This document shows, in pieces, positions 32,795 through 44,419 of a DNA stretch of 64,000 nucleotides; position 1 is the stretch's first letter; each line of letters starts with the position of its first letter. The notes below the pieces were generated by a model. It was not told the origin of the DNA. It did no database searches and saw only the letters and a list, made by a program, of their open reading frames with translations. This stretch comes from Athripsodes cinereus (taxonomy: Eukaryota > Arthropoda > Insecta > Trichoptera > Leptoceridae): the NCBI GenBank assembly GCA_947579605.1, contig OX388307.1, positions 4,813,237 to 4,877,236 on the forward strand, read 5' to 3'. A program made the position numbers and the translations under genes.

Positions 32795-33190
32795 ATGAGA
32801 TTGTATAACGTATTCATGAGATTCACGTGAGGTTACATAACGTGTTTATAAAACTCACTAAGGTTGCATAATGCGCTCATGAGATTCACGTAAGGTTGCA
32901 TAACGTGTTCATGAAACTCACTAAGGTTGCATAATGCACTCATGAGATTCACGTAAGGTTGCATAACGTGTTTATAAAACTCACTAAGGTTGCATAATGT
33001 GCTCATGAGATTCACGTAAGGTTGCATAACGTGCTCATGAAACTCGCTAAGGTTGCACTAAGTGCTCATGAGATTCACGTAAGGGTGCATAACGTGTTCA
33101 TGAAACTCGCTAAGGTTGCATAAAGTGCTTATGAGATTCACGTTAAATTACATATGGAATGTTCATAAAAATCACTCAAGGTTGCGATGT
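32795..33190. repeat. Minisatellite: 63-bp dimeric units
   Basis: GAGATTCACGT recurs at 32818, 32881, 32944, 33007, 33070 and 33133, exactly every 63 bp. Each unit contains two related half-units (GAGATTCACGTAAGGTTGCA and GAAACTCACTAAGGTTGCAT types) of about 32 and 31 bp, so this is a two-level repeat. Outer units are more diverged than inner ones. The 21-residue repeat in the minus frame 32833-33027 is a by-product of the period being a multiple of three. Confidence 0.9.
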
Positions 33191-34760
33191 ATGAAATTTA
33201 ACGACATGTTACACGTAATGTAGCACGATTTTTTGTCCATGAGACTCGTATATTAAAGCGATATTGTACAAGTGATCCTCATAAGGTACCTTGAGGTTAT
33301 TCCAAAGACCGCAAATAAATAATAGTGGCAGAGTATGTATGGTTGAATAGACATTTCAAATTAAAAGTTTCATACATTTCTCTAGTCTCTGATTTGATAT
33401 ACGAACATAATATTATATATACTCTAGAACCGTACTCACTCCACTGCGTAAAAAATGGAAAAGGTGGGAGATATTTTTTTTATAAATCATAATATTTTTC
33501 TCCCATTCGCGAGTAAGATAGACGGGGTCCACCACCTTCTCCATCATCACTACACTTGCTTGCAGGAGGGGAAAATAGAGAGCAAGGTATCGATTCGACA
33601 AGTAAATGAAAAATCGCTAAAATTATTATACTCCAATAGAGAAGAGGCGTGCAATGCAGGGTTGTGAAACGTGAAGGAATTATGTATTAAAATGAAACAC
33701 TTAAACAGCAAAATCCACAGTATATGCACATTTTTATAAACTTGTGTTTTAAACATTGTAAAAATACAATAAATAAATAGGTAATTAAAGTAATTTAAAT
33801 TTGTACAGCATTACAGAAGTAATTGTGAAGAGACCCAAAAATGCATTTGTAAACATTGAAGACTCTCTCATATATACAATTATCTAAAAAGTCAGGGGAC
33901 TTTAATTTATATGCTTTTCTGTATAAGTTTTAGCCTCAAAGGCTGGTCAGCCAAATCCGGCCCTGTGTTATGATTTCGTTTAAATGGTTGTCTACAAATT
34001 TCGATGCAGTGCCGTACGTACAACGGCAAAAAATGTTAAAGTAATTGATACAACCATGTTTGTAAATAAAATAAAATAGAAACGCTAAATAAACACAACC
34101 CTTAGTCTAGTTTTGAAATCAAAATGCACTTCGAAGGAAAAAAAGATTTTCACGTACCATTTCCGTTCAGCCGTTACTCCTAAGAGAAATTCCAACATAG
34201 GGTCGACTGAACACAACAGAGAAATAACAGTATGTATGAACAAATTTCTATAGAAATAATAATAGTAGGTGCATGTTGGGATCCCTCCCAATACAGTAGT
34301 GGGAGCTTCTCTCTAAATCCTAGAGCCCTCAGTTACATTAATGTAGTTACAAATACACCCGAGGGCAATGTGCAGGAAGCCGGTTGAAAAATAATCTGGT
34401 ACTGAATAAAATAAATAAACAGTAGGTATGTACGAATACACACACAGACATAAAGAGAGAGGATGATCTTGTATTTGTAATAGGTATGATATTATGACCT
34501 CAGGGCTTAACAGTGAGTGCAAAGGACTTTTGATTAAATAGAATACTGTCGACATCAATGAACCCGTGTAGTTTTATATAAGTATGAACAGTTTGTACAA
34601 ATTTAAACAAACATCATAAAGTTTTTCTTCTGTACAAATAATGACGCTAAGTCGTCATTCGTTCATCAAATGACCTGTAGCGTCTAATTAAAAAGTTTTT
34701 ATTGAAAGTGCAAATATTTTAAATAGCACATTTCTTAACAAAGAGATCTTAAAAAAAGTT
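33191..34760. other. Non-coding, nothing assigned
   Basis: Several opposing 60-80 codon frames overlap one another (33413-33756, 34085-34558) and none carries a motif. No repeats recognised. Confidence 0.35.
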
Positions 34761-34900
34761 CAACACATTAACCGACGGTTCTTGGTGGAATTATTAAACA
34801 TGATAATAAAATATCAAAATGAAACACGTAATGAAGTAATTTCAATTGACTTATATTTGCGAGCCGGACGAGCATCTCATCGTCAGGCAAATTTAAAGTG
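34761..34900 (-). mobile_element. Penelope-like terminal repeat (PLE-A), decayed ribozyme
   Basis: On the minus strand the copy reads AAATTTGCCTGACGATGAGA, GGCTCGCAAATATAAGTC, then GTGTTTCATTTTGATATTTT, and ends ATTCCACCAAGAACCGTCGG. The hammerhead stem I (AUUUGC with GCAAAU) and CUGACGA core (34886-34880) are intact. About 10 nt containing the GAAA strand are missing compared with the copy at 54975, so it cannot cleave. The 3' extension is complete on the left. Confidence 0.7.
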
Positions 34901-35072
34901 AAGTTATGTTATGTAAGAATTTTCAAATGGAAAATTAAATGACAAAAGTAATTGATTTTTTCAAAGCAAGTTCCAGACAATAACACTACGAGTATGTAGT
35001 TGGGCAATTTAAATTCTCAAAAATTGAAATATATTTAAACAGGCACTCAAATCTTAACACAAAAAAAGATAA

Positions 35073-35628
35073 TCGACTGTGCTCAGGACAAAAGCATCAA
35101 ACCACAATTTTGGCAAAAGTTGTTTTATGTTTTGAAGTCAATCATTTGTGTCTTGTACACATTCTGGTAAAAGGATTCAATCCACAAAAGTCTAGTTTTT
35201 ATAGAAAAAGCAAAATATTTTTTTTTAGCAAGGACTTAATTGCAAATACCCAATAGGACAAAGGACTCAAACAGCATAAGTTTCATTATTAACACCAAAA
35301 AATTTCATCCAGACATAATTTTACGGCGAGGAAAAAGGCATCAAACCACATAACCCCAAACATGCGACATACATATCTCATTAACATGTTGCTAAAGTTT
35401 GTCAGGACAAAGGATTTAATCAACATTTTTTTTGATTTTTTGCTTATAACTTGATAATTCCTGAATATTTTTTCTTAAATTTTTATGACATGATAAAAAA
35501 ACTACATTACAAAAAGATGGTAAAATAATAATGACAAAAATTTGAAATTTTCTTTATCCTACAGTTTTTTGCTTCTCCTATAAAATTTGACCAATGTGGT
35601 TTGATGCCTTTGTCCTGAGCACAGTCGA
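35073..35628. mobile_element. Element with 34-bp TIRs and internal repeats of the TIR
   Basis: The left end TCGACTGTGCTCAGGACAAA (35073) continues AGCATCAAACCACA; the right end is its near-exact reverse complement (TGTGGTTTGATGCCTTTGTC, CTGAGCACAGTCGA, 35595-35628). Internal direct copies of the same word occur around 35176 (GGATTCAATCCACA), 35258 (AGGACAAAGGACTCAAAC), 35330 (AAAGGCATCAAACCACATAA) and 35401 (CAGGACAAAGGATTTAATCA), spaced about 70-85 bp. No coding. It resembles MITEs whose subterminal repeats match the terminal repeat; the superfamily is unknown. Confidence 0.7.
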
Positions 35629-37147
35629 ATATTAAATAGCAAGTCGGATAATTTCTAGAGAGATATAGATTAATTCCCTACACTTTTTATTAAGTACCCA
35701 AATATCACAACAAAATTTATACATTTTTTACAATTAAATTGTTCAAATATTCACCACACAGTATCAAATCCCCTTTACTAGGGATATTGACAAACGGTGT
35801 ATGCATTTGTTAATACAAATAATAAAATTTAATACTAAAAATAGTTTTGATGTATTTAACGCATAAAGATTATTAAAAAAAATAATACCACAGCCAGACA
35901 GTGACAACGTTTGAATGATTAAAAAAACGAGACAAATCCTCATAAAAACTCATAAAGAAGAATTTATTATTAATGGTTTGATGGATTTTGAACCATAAAT
36001 GCTTTGTAGATTTTACCTATTGTTAAAATGAACGGAAAACTGAGGGGAAAATTCTAGAGCAACTATATTAAAAAATACGTATTTTTCTATCTACAAAACA
36101 GAACGCTCTTAACAAAGAAAGATTTACATACTATATGAGATTTTTGTAAGAAAAGAAGCGAATTAACTATATTGCCTATATGGCGAATATGGTCTTCTTG
36201 CTCCCAATAGTCTCATATAAATCTTTTAATTTTTCCATTCTCCATATTTGCTTCCTCCTACCCACACCACGCTCTTGGCGGTGTAGAAATTATCATGAAC
36301 TACCAAACGATGGCGTTATTGTTTGTCCATTTTAAAACTATCAATTATTCTGCAAAATATGCCACACTCATTATATAATTTTATCAAATTACTTTTTTTT
36401 AATGAATGATGTATTTACTTTCATGTTTGATGAAAATTTCGGTCATTTATTCATAAACAAATAAAAAAAGTGGATTGTCAATCAATTGTTAATATTTTCT
36501 GTTTGTCGCCGCATTAAAAAAACGACATTCCAAATAACATCAACTTAAATTAACACAGAGATGAGATATTTGAAAAACTATTACAGCTGAAAACTTTGTA
36601 CCTCGATCCTCAGACCTTTAAGTTCAGTTAAAGAGCCGATTAATGTAGGTCCATACCTATTTGAGTTTTTTTTTAAGAAAAACTTTGATATTTAAAAAAT
36701 TTCTACCCAACCCCTAAAAATATTAAGTTTAATTTTTGGCATAATTTCATAAGACTATCTATTGTATAATAAGTAAATAGCTTTTTGAATAAATGAAGAA
36801 GCATGCTGCATCTCAAACTATGTAAATGTATTCATAATACGAAAAAGTATCGGGACATTTCATATTTCATTCACGCGAAAAATTCGCCTCGAAATTCACT
36901 GATATTATCATAAATTCTATTTGATTACATTTCCAACATTGGAATAGACTGTATAAATATAGGAACATATTATTTCTATGATACTCTGACTCTAGTGAAT
37001 GGTGAGCAGAACAATCCACTAAAACAACCTGTACAATAAACTGTATTTCATCTTTAAACTGAAATAGATCACTCAGATGTGTCAAATTAAATATCACAAG
37101 ATTTCACATGTATTTTATTTATTACAACATTGACCTGGATCAAGAAG
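35629..37147. other. Non-coding, nothing assigned
   Basis: A weak inverted pair near 36118-36225 (ATACTATATGAGATTT and AGTCTCATATAAATC) could be another decayed MITE. ORFs are short and AT-driven. Confidence 0.35.
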
Positions 37148-38103
37148 TTAATTCTTCTTCTTCTTCTTATGGGTTATACCCGTTATATTCGTATCTCAAG
37201 ATCCCGCAGCCATGAGATCGCGTCGTCCGACCCTAAACTAAGTGCTTGCAACCCGCCATCGTATGAATATCGGGGACATATGTTCACCACGTGGTCTGTT
37301 GTTTGGTCAGCACCACACACACATAACGGAGAGTCTGCGAGTCCCCATTGATGTAGGTGTGATGCTGTGCATCCGACCCCACTCCTTAGTCTGTTCAGCG
37401 TGCACCAGAGTTTTCTGGGCAAAGTAGAGCCTGGAAGCTGTACAGTTGGATCTGCAACCAGGTTATGGTTTTTCACCCTTGTCGTTGCCCACAGATCTCG
37501 CCATTTGTCATCAGTTGGTTGTCTATCGCTTGCAGCTGTAATCCAATATGGATGCCGCGATTTTAGTCGATATTTAGGTGGATGTTCTATATCTATATGT
37601 ATAGGGAGATCTGGATTATTAATGATTTTCTGGTGTTCTCTGTATAGTGCTTCTTCACGCCTGAGATGTGCGGGCGGTATATTGGAGAGCACTGGGAGCC
37701 AAGGTAGAGGAGTTGGTTTGAGAGTACCACTGATAATTCTCATAGCTTCATTTAGTTGGGTGTCTATGAGTTTTGTATGTGCACTTTTTAGCCACACTGG
37801 TGAACAATACTCTGCGGCTGAGTAAACCAAACCGATTCCCGCAGTTTTCAATGTTCGGGCATCACATCCCCACGTAGTTCCGGCGAGTTTATATAGCACA
37901 TTAAGTCTACTCTTTACTTTTTGCTGGAGGGTTTCAAGATGAGCCTTGTATGTTAGTGCTCTGTCCAGTGTAACACCTAGATAACGAGGGTGTGCTTCAT
38001 TATGTATTCTGCTTCCTCCAGAGTAGACATCAACTTCTTTTCTCGCCTGTGCATTGTGGAGATGGAAAGATGTAACGGTTGTTTTGTTTGGGTTTGGCTT
38101 AAG
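37148..38103 (-). mobile_element. Non-LTR retrotransposon, open RT C-terminal half
   Basis: On the minus strand a frame is open from about 38101 to the stop at 37183, roughly 307 codons. It has no ATG at its start and opens KPNPNKTTVTSFHL. Then come YLGVTLDRALTYKAHLETLQ, YSAAEYCSPVWLKSAHTKLI, LNEAMRIISGTLKPTPLPWL, YRLKSRHPYW and, near the end, a CxC...H...C knuckle in LCVCGADQTTDHVVNICPRY. These are the post-catalytic RT, thumb and C-terminal cysteine motifs of insect non-LTR elements. The catalytic YADD lies upstream and is missing by 5' truncation. The stop is followed by an AAGAAGAAGAAGAA tail (plus 37148-37163). The clade is not certain. An uninterrupted frame suggests recent insertion. 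Confidence 0.9.
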
Positions 38104-39584
38104 TTTCTATTTTTTGAAGTTAATTACTGAATATATTAACAAAAACATACATTCAGTATGTGTACCAGCAAAGATACTCAATGTACCAGAAAAATTTAAG
38201 TCTAAATAAATCAAAGTTAATTGAATCATCATAAAAACAACGTAAAATTTAGTACCGAATAACTTACAATCTTCGAAATGAATAAGATACCAAAACAAAT
38301 CAAGAACAAAAAAAATTGGCAAGCATTTATTTAAAATAAATCAGATTTAGTTAGTATTTTGTTTTAGTGTTCAAGAGATGTTCATATGGCTTTCGCAGAC
38401 TCGATCTAATGACAACCTATTTAATTTTTATTTTAAAGTAAGTCCAAAATTCGGCGTATGGATTTTCATCAACTGTATTTTCAATTCGATATTTGGTCAA
38501 GTACAGTATGGATTATCAATCAAGGTTAAACAGGACTAGATATCACATTCATGTACTAGAAAAACACTATTTTCTTCCAAGTAATTCACTTAGAGACGAC
38601 TCATTGCTCATTCAAAAGTATTCGACATTGGTTATCAGTTTTATCTTTTCACTAATAGTCTACATGAACCGACTCATAACTCGGATCATTCACTCGCTCA
38701 TCTCTATTTCAAAGTTTAGTATTTGCAATGGTAGTAGGTACTGGTACGTACGCCCGCTGGGAATACCTATGCCCTCGCAACATTTTGAGAGAAATATAAT
38801 ATAAAAGAATATAAACGAGAGATTTCTTTTTTTTACATTATCAAGTACATTTTTTCTAGCTCTTAATAATAATAATATCTGGCGTATGATATTAGGCACA
38901 CGATGTTTGTTTTGTGAAATAGGTTTACGCTAATTGAAAATATTATGCAACTACCTCTCAAAGTCACTTCTTACGAAACACTCCGGAAATCGGGAACATA
39001 CTTACTGAATAAAAATGGGTATTTACTTAAGCGAGTAAGTATAAAAGAACGTAGGGAGAGTACGTAGACACAACAAAATTATTTGTTTTAGGTTATTTGG
39101 GTGACTTTTATTTATATACTAGCTTTTATAACCCGGCAACGCTCGGGTTTAAAAACAGATATTCATCCAAATATGTGAGTTAAAACTACACAATCTTATT
39201 GAAAAAATGAACTTAAAATCTATTTAGCAGCAAAAAAAGTACATGTCATAATAATAATCAGCTCTATGCGTGCCAAAATCATATATACAATACATACAGT
39301 TTGTCAAAAAATAGTTGACAAATAATCGAGGGCGCTGTTATCTTTCACATTGTAGCCCTATTCAAACATTGATTGTGTAAAAACGAAACCTTGTAAGAGA
39401 ACCTACTTTCACATTACATTCATCACTTTCAATTCTCACTCTTTCTATCAGTCTCTTTCCGTGCATACATTTAGTTGCTGACTCTTTTTATTATTCACTC
39501 TTTTAGTTCCAGACAAAAAAAAATCCTATAGCTAATAATAATAAGCTAGGACCTCTCCAAGTAAATGGACTTTTTACATACATA
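38104..39584. other. Non-coding, nothing assigned
   Basis: Sequence immediately beyond the LINE 5' junction is AT-rich with no homology recognised. ORFs at 38107-38899 are short and mutually overlapping. Confidence 0.35.
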
Positions 39585-40311
39585 CATATATACCATCACG
39601 CCACTTCCCTCGCGGGGTAGGCAAAAAGGATTGAGCGCTTTTTCCTTCTATCCTTGCATACATCTTTCGCTTCCGTCACTGTCATACAATTTCTCATGCA
39701 TGCTCTCCTGTTCAATGTGCTCAACACGTGACCGCCCTGTAGGATTTGATTTAAATGATCTTGCTTTTGAACCTCGGACGTCCACGTCTCCGAGCACCAT
39801 TCCTCTTAGCCAAATATATCTTCTTTGTCATTCTGTCCTCATTCATTCTTTCCACATGCCCAAACCATTGTAACATATTTATATTCATCCCTGTAACCAC
39901 ACCAACTTTCATTCCACATTCCTTTCGTAAATAACTGTTACACACACAATCTCTCAGACCTTTACCACACATCCTTCTCAACGATCTCATTTCTACCACT
40001 TTCATCCTTCTCTAAACATGTCCACGTCTCACTTGCATACATGAGTGTTGGCACTAAGATAGCAGAGTGCACTAACCATTTAGCTGTGGTAGATATGTTC
40101 CTATTTGCAATTATTGGTCGGATTGCACCATTTACCTTATTGCCAGCAACTTTTCTCCTTTCAATCGCTTTCACACTTCCCATCTCTCGTGAACAAACTA
40201 TCCAAGTACACACATTCGTCAACTTGCTCTAACACTTCGTTGTCAATCATTACCTGTCATACTGTTCTCTCACTTCCTCTTTCAAAGACCATGACTTTGG
40301 ACTTCTTTTAC
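39585..40311 (-). mobile_element. RTE-like LINE, frameshifted RT C-terminal copy
   Basis: The minus strand, read across at least two frame changes, contains KKSKVMVFERGSERTV, VDECVYLDSLFTRDGK, then KVNGAIRPIIANRNISTTAK, LVPTLMYASETWTC, MRSLRRMCGKGLRDC, NMLQWFGHVERMNEDRMTKK and a terminal AYPAREVA before the stop. This order matches lepidopteran endonuclease-reverse transcriptases of the RTE clade. The element ends with CTACCCCGCGAGGGAAGTGG and CGTGATGGTATATA at plus 39585. It is 5'-truncated and inactive. Confidence 0.85.
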
Positions 40312-40557
40312 ATGATAAAATCATTTAATAAATACTTAGCATTTTCACCTTCAGAAGCATATACTGGTTAAATGGCTGCATAATGATAGACATCATCTAA
40401 CTAAGGATATCCTCACAATTACACATCCATGAAAATATGCTGTTAACTGTAATATTTTACATTAAAGGGAAAATAAAACAGACTCGTAATTATAATATAA
40501 AACTATTTAATAAAAACAGTAAAATAAATATAAGAAATATGTAGTGTAACATTCGAC
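40312..40557. other. Short unassigned segment
   Basis: Contains a mild family A-like phrase (GGTTAAATGGCTGCATAATG) but not enough to assign. Confidence 0.3.
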
Positions 40558-40680
40558 AGTGGACCGGTGTCAGAACCGTGGAGGAGCTGTTTCGCGCCGC
40601 CCAGGACAGGGAAGCTTTCTCTCAAATGGTCGTCAACGTCGGGGGGACCCGGCAAGACACATGAAGAAGAAGAAGAAGTG
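40558..40680 (+). mobile_element. LINE 3' terminal fragment with AAG tail
   Basis: The frame reads WTGVRTVEELFRAAQDREAF then SQMVVNVGGTRQDT-stop, the DR..W/F..MV..V C-terminal pattern of insect endonuclease-RTs. It is followed directly by GAAGAAGAAGAAG (40665-40678). Strong 5' truncation leaves about 40 codons. Confidence 0.7.
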
Positions 40681-41423
40681 TAATACAAATGCACTTTTTG
40701 GCGAATGGAGTAGATATCAAAATCATCCTGGACGGCCTTCCCTATGTTTTCTTTTATAATTCTTCTTATAGAACTCACAGATAATCCTGAAAGAAAAGAA
40801 CATTGAAATTCATCAGCAATACAGTAATTTAACTTCCTAGAAACACGGGATTGTCATATAAGTGAGTCATCGAGACATTCCATACACAATCATTTAATGA
40901 TGCATTATTATTAAGCATCTGAGACATTCACTTCAGCTTTTTATTTAGCTTATTCTAATATTTGGTAAAATAATTTGCCTTTTTAAGTAAATTCATTACA
41001 TTAAATATATTTTAAGAAGGCACAGAATTGAATAGTAATCTTGTAATAGAAATACAATTAAGAGTCGTCAAACATAAAAAAAATACAATTTAAAATATTA
41101 AGACAGTGCTTACCAGTCAAATCAATGTTTTTTGGAAAACATTGTTAATCTACCAGCGTAGTTTTTGAGCTTCAAACTCCGCTTAACACTGGGAATATTT
41201 CTTGAAAACATTTTTTTTTAGATACACTACGTATTGTTTTATTCAGTTTTATATTTTTAAAGTCTTTTAAAATCAAAACAAAGTCCAAAAAATTTACCGG
41301 ATCACCAAACGCCATACAATTGACAGATCGGACAGTGTTGCCAGTGTAACTAATTTGTGTTTTATCATCGGTACAAATATCTGTTGCATTAGAAAAAAAG
41401 GGAATCGTGAGAAAATAATTATT
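40681..41423. other. Non-coding, nothing assigned
   Basis: A donor-like CTG|GTAAGCAC occurs on the minus strand at about 41109-41116 without supporting exon structure. Otherwise AT-rich. Confidence 0.35.
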
Positions 41424-41902
41424 CTAAAGTAGCATTCACATTGCTTCACACTGGATGATCATTCAGAGTGTCAGGGTCAAACCTGTTCATCGAAAGTGAA
41501 CACGTCTGTTCACATTTGTTCATCCTATGCTCTCACTGCCATGTCAACACTTTCAGTCATGTTGTATTTTGACATATTTTCGTACAAAGATATAATTAAA
41601 TAAATAAAAAAATGAAAAAAAGCCCTTAAAACAAATCAATATAGTTCTCGACTGCATAATAATTTTGTATATGATTCTGACATTCTATACAAATTCATAG
41701 AGAATAAAACAAAAAATAAGATAAAATTTGTTTATGGTCGTTTCAGTGAAAGGTCCTTTCATCGAAATTATGACGGGCTGTTATCGCTTTCATCCGTCAT
41801 CGCTAGTGATCATTATTGATGAAACGCCCGTTCACACCTTTTTATCTTGGAGGTTCATCCGGAGTGATCACTGAAAGTGAACAAATGTGAACGACCCTTT
41901 AG
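41424..41902. mobile_element. MITE with 26-bp imperfect TIRs
   Basis: The left terminus CTAAAGTAGCATTCACATTG, CTTCAC pairs with the right terminus, which reads CTAAAGGGTCGTTCACATTT, GTTCAC on the minus strand. Subterminal words (GTGAACA, TTCATC, GATCAT) are repeated in both halves. The 479-bp interior has no coding. No convincing target duplication was seen, so the superfamily is open. Confidence 0.65.
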
Positions 41903-41948
41903 AAAACTGACGATATTTATTCCTATACTATTTCGAAAATTTAGCGAT

Positions 41949-41960
41949 GGGGGGGGGGGG
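41949..41960 (+). repeat. 12-G homopolymer
   Basis: An uninterrupted run of 12 G residues lies in AT-rich DNA, next to the MITE. Length is likely polymorphic and sequencing-sensitive. Confidence 0.8.
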
Positions 41961-43063
41961 TAGAAATTGAAATATGAAACAGAATTGTGAACAGTATGAT
42001 TTATATCATTTTTGGGTAGATGGCGCTCTTGTAGCTGACTGAACCCATAACTTCTCCAATTTTTTAATCAAATATAATAGTTTATCGATTAAGTTTTTAT
42101 TTATTTTTATTTTCCGACCAAAATAAAGTGTTTTTTTTTATTTGATAGTTTTGTTTTTTGTGTTTGTTTCTAAAAATTAAGTGATAAATTTTAATAAAAT
42201 TAAATCTAATACCTAAAATTTGTGACAATAAAAATAGTTTACATGATTTGTATTTTAAGAGTAATAAAAATAAATTAAAGTGACAAATAATATTGTAAAT
42301 GCGCTCTTGAGGTGATTTCATTACAAAAACAGCGCAATATAAGTGATCTAATAATAATCATGTTGGAGTAAAAATTATATTTTTCCCATGTGTAAGGTCC
42401 CATTGTGCGGTATTTTCTTGGCAAAATGCAGGTAATTTTGGTCACACAATCTGGCAACCCTGATTTTGACACTTAGTATCTCTATGCTTATTATGACAGT
42501 TTTGAATTGTTTACGTTTAGTGTTAGAAATTCTATAATTATTTTGAATTTAGAATACTTTCATGAAATTTAAAATTACTGCAAACCATACAATAATAATT
42601 TTATTATACGAAAGTACAAATCGCGGACATTATTCTTTATTTGAAATGTAATTATATTCCTAAAAAATAGATGTAACGCAAATAATGCTTTAGAGCCACA
42701 AATTTCTTTTCAGAGTGAGTCATAAAACAGAATTATAAAGTTGGTATGCAATTCTAACAATTATCTTTATCAATAGACAGTATCTTAATATCTAAATTTT
42801 GAAAATCTTATGTTTTTAGATGCATGTTTTGAATAAATGAAATACTTCTAATGAAACAGATTGATGCAAGCATAATATTGAAATGATATCCTTTACAAAA
42901 GTGCCTAACTACCATTATGTTAAATGCAAGTTTTAGAAATGTTATCTATGGCTTGGTATAGTTATATTATATGATGACATTATATTATGAGATAATTAAG
43001 AATGATGCATCTCACACCCTTTTCTGTGATTGTTATAACAGATAACTTTATTTAGAAATTAAA
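41961..43063. other. Mostly unassigned; LINE 3' end at 42297
   Basis: Apart from the LINE end listed separately, this is AT-rich DNA with short tyrosine/lysine-rich ORFs only. Confidence 0.35.
42297..42356 (+). mobile_element. CR1/L2-like LINE/SINE 3' end, decayed
   Basis: AAATGCGCTCTTGAGGTGAT, TTCATTACAAAAACAGCGCA, ATATAAGTGATCTAATAATA follows the order of the shared LINE/SINE tail (GGCCCTTGCGGTGG, CACAAAACGGCGCATC, TTGTCTAGTTATTATT). Confidence 0.55.
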
Positions 43064-43375
43064 AGAAACTCAGAATATCCTTCAATAAAATAAGAACACA
43101 TATAAATAGTATTGTTGTAGATATGAGTTTTTTTATTTTATTTTGATGTTTACCTTACTTTGACAAAAGAACATTGAAGCATCATTGAATTAGTTCCGTG
43201 TTTTTGATATTATTGGTAACCATATTTTGAAATAAAAAGAAACTGAATATCAACAATAAAATAAGAACACATATTAATAGCATGGTCGTAGATATATGAG
43301 ATTTTTAGTGATTTTCAAGTTTACCAAACATCGACAAAAGATCGTTGATACATCATCATTTATAAATTAAATCTT
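43064..43375 (+). repeat. Diverged tandem duplication, ~180-bp unit
   Basis: TCAATAAAATAAGAACACAT, TAAATAGTATTGTTGTAGAT and TTGACAAAAGAACATTGAAG (43081-43190) recur as ACAATAAAATAAGAACACAT, TAATAGCATGGTCGTAGAT and CGACAAAAGATCGTTGATAC (43251-43355). Identity is about 75-80% by eye. Confidence 0.65.
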
Positions 43376-43930
43376 TATAAAAGTATACATATTAAATGTT
43401 TTCAGCTCGCCTACTGGATGATACATATCGTACAGAGGACATAAAAGTCAAAAAACAAACAAACTAATGAACTGATGTACCAACCAAAATATTAATGTAT
43501 TGGATTCTATGTCATTCATGTCGGCCATTATGAAATTAGCCCAAGATGTCAAAAATATGCAATTTTAACTTGCATAATTCAGGAGTTTTTATCATAATCA
43601 AACACAACAATTTATAACCAAAATAATCCCCAAATGTTTAGTTTCAGTACTGATGTATTTCGCGTCACATCCATTGTGAAATTAATTCAGTACACTGAAA
43701 AATGTTCGACCATGAATATTGCTACTTACAAAAACTTTCATAGATTTTTCCATACAAATTTTATTATTATAATTTCTTTATCAATACATAAGATATTTTA
43801 AATGTTTTTAGCCTTGAACGTGCCCAGGAGATGAGACCTCGTATAGAGTGTATTATTTTACTTCTGTCTTTCCTTATTTCAGAGTCCATAAAGGACATAC
43901 GCACATACGAACCGACTCAAATATTTATGT
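43376..43930 (+). repeat. Family D repeat, two local copies
   Basis: TTTTTAGCCTTGAACGTGCC, CAGGAGATGAGACCTCGTAT, AGAGTGTATTATTTTACTTC (about 43800-43870) matches 59660-59720 (ACCTGTCCAATAGATGGAAC, CTCGTATAGAATGTATTATT). A weaker copy lies at about 43385-43450 (TTTTCAGCTCGCCTACTGGA). Class unknown; no coding. Confidence 0.5.
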
Positions 43931-44149
43931 GTGGATTTGCTTGAAAACAGAGATGGAAAATAAAATATATAAAAGTACCATTTTAGTATCTTGCCCTCAA
44001 TGATTTTTTAAGAAATTTAAGGGGGAAAATCAACAGATTTTTTTTTTCTAATAACTCCTAAAAAAGGAGTGCTTCACTGGAAGATATTCCTTCGTAATAA
44101 TTGATAACTTATTTAAAATAAGCTATAATACACGTGAATAAATCGGATT

Positions 44150-44345
44150 TATGGAGTTGACTTATTTTGTGAAACTCCATAATAATTTGGGTAAAAATGA
44201 ACGCAAATGGTTTAAGTTTAACCAAATTTTAATAATTAAGTGACCTGGTTACAACTTACAAAATCATTGCCAAACTTTGACAAAAACTAGCAACTTGATA
44301 TAGACTTTGTTAGTCTAAACCAGGCGACTCAATTATCAAAAAATA
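44150..44345. mobile_element. Penelope-like element (PLE-B), two decayed inverted hammerheads
   Basis: The left arm on the minus strand reads TTTGGCAATGATTTTGTAAG, TTGTAACCAGGTCACTTAAT. The right arm on the plus strand reads CTTGATATAGACTTTGTTAG, TCTAAACCAGGCGACTCAAT, then AGTAAAACTAGAATCATAAG. Both align with the PLE-B ribozyme block at 19.0 and 48.9 kb in head-to-head orientation. The left end GGAGTTGAC recalls the PLE-B extension. Both cores carry substitutions and should be inactive. Confidence 0.5.
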
Positions 44346-44419
44346 GTAAAACTAGAATCATAAGTATTTTTTTATACCTAAATTGTATTTATTTATACTA
44401 AACCTAGATAAATATCTAT

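Noticed and set aside
32833..33027. 64-codon minus-strand ORF with a 21-residue repeat
   Set aside because: By-product of the 63-bp minisatellite.
37367..37825. 152-codon plus-strand ORF
   Set aside because: Shadow of the LINE coding sequence on the opposite strand.
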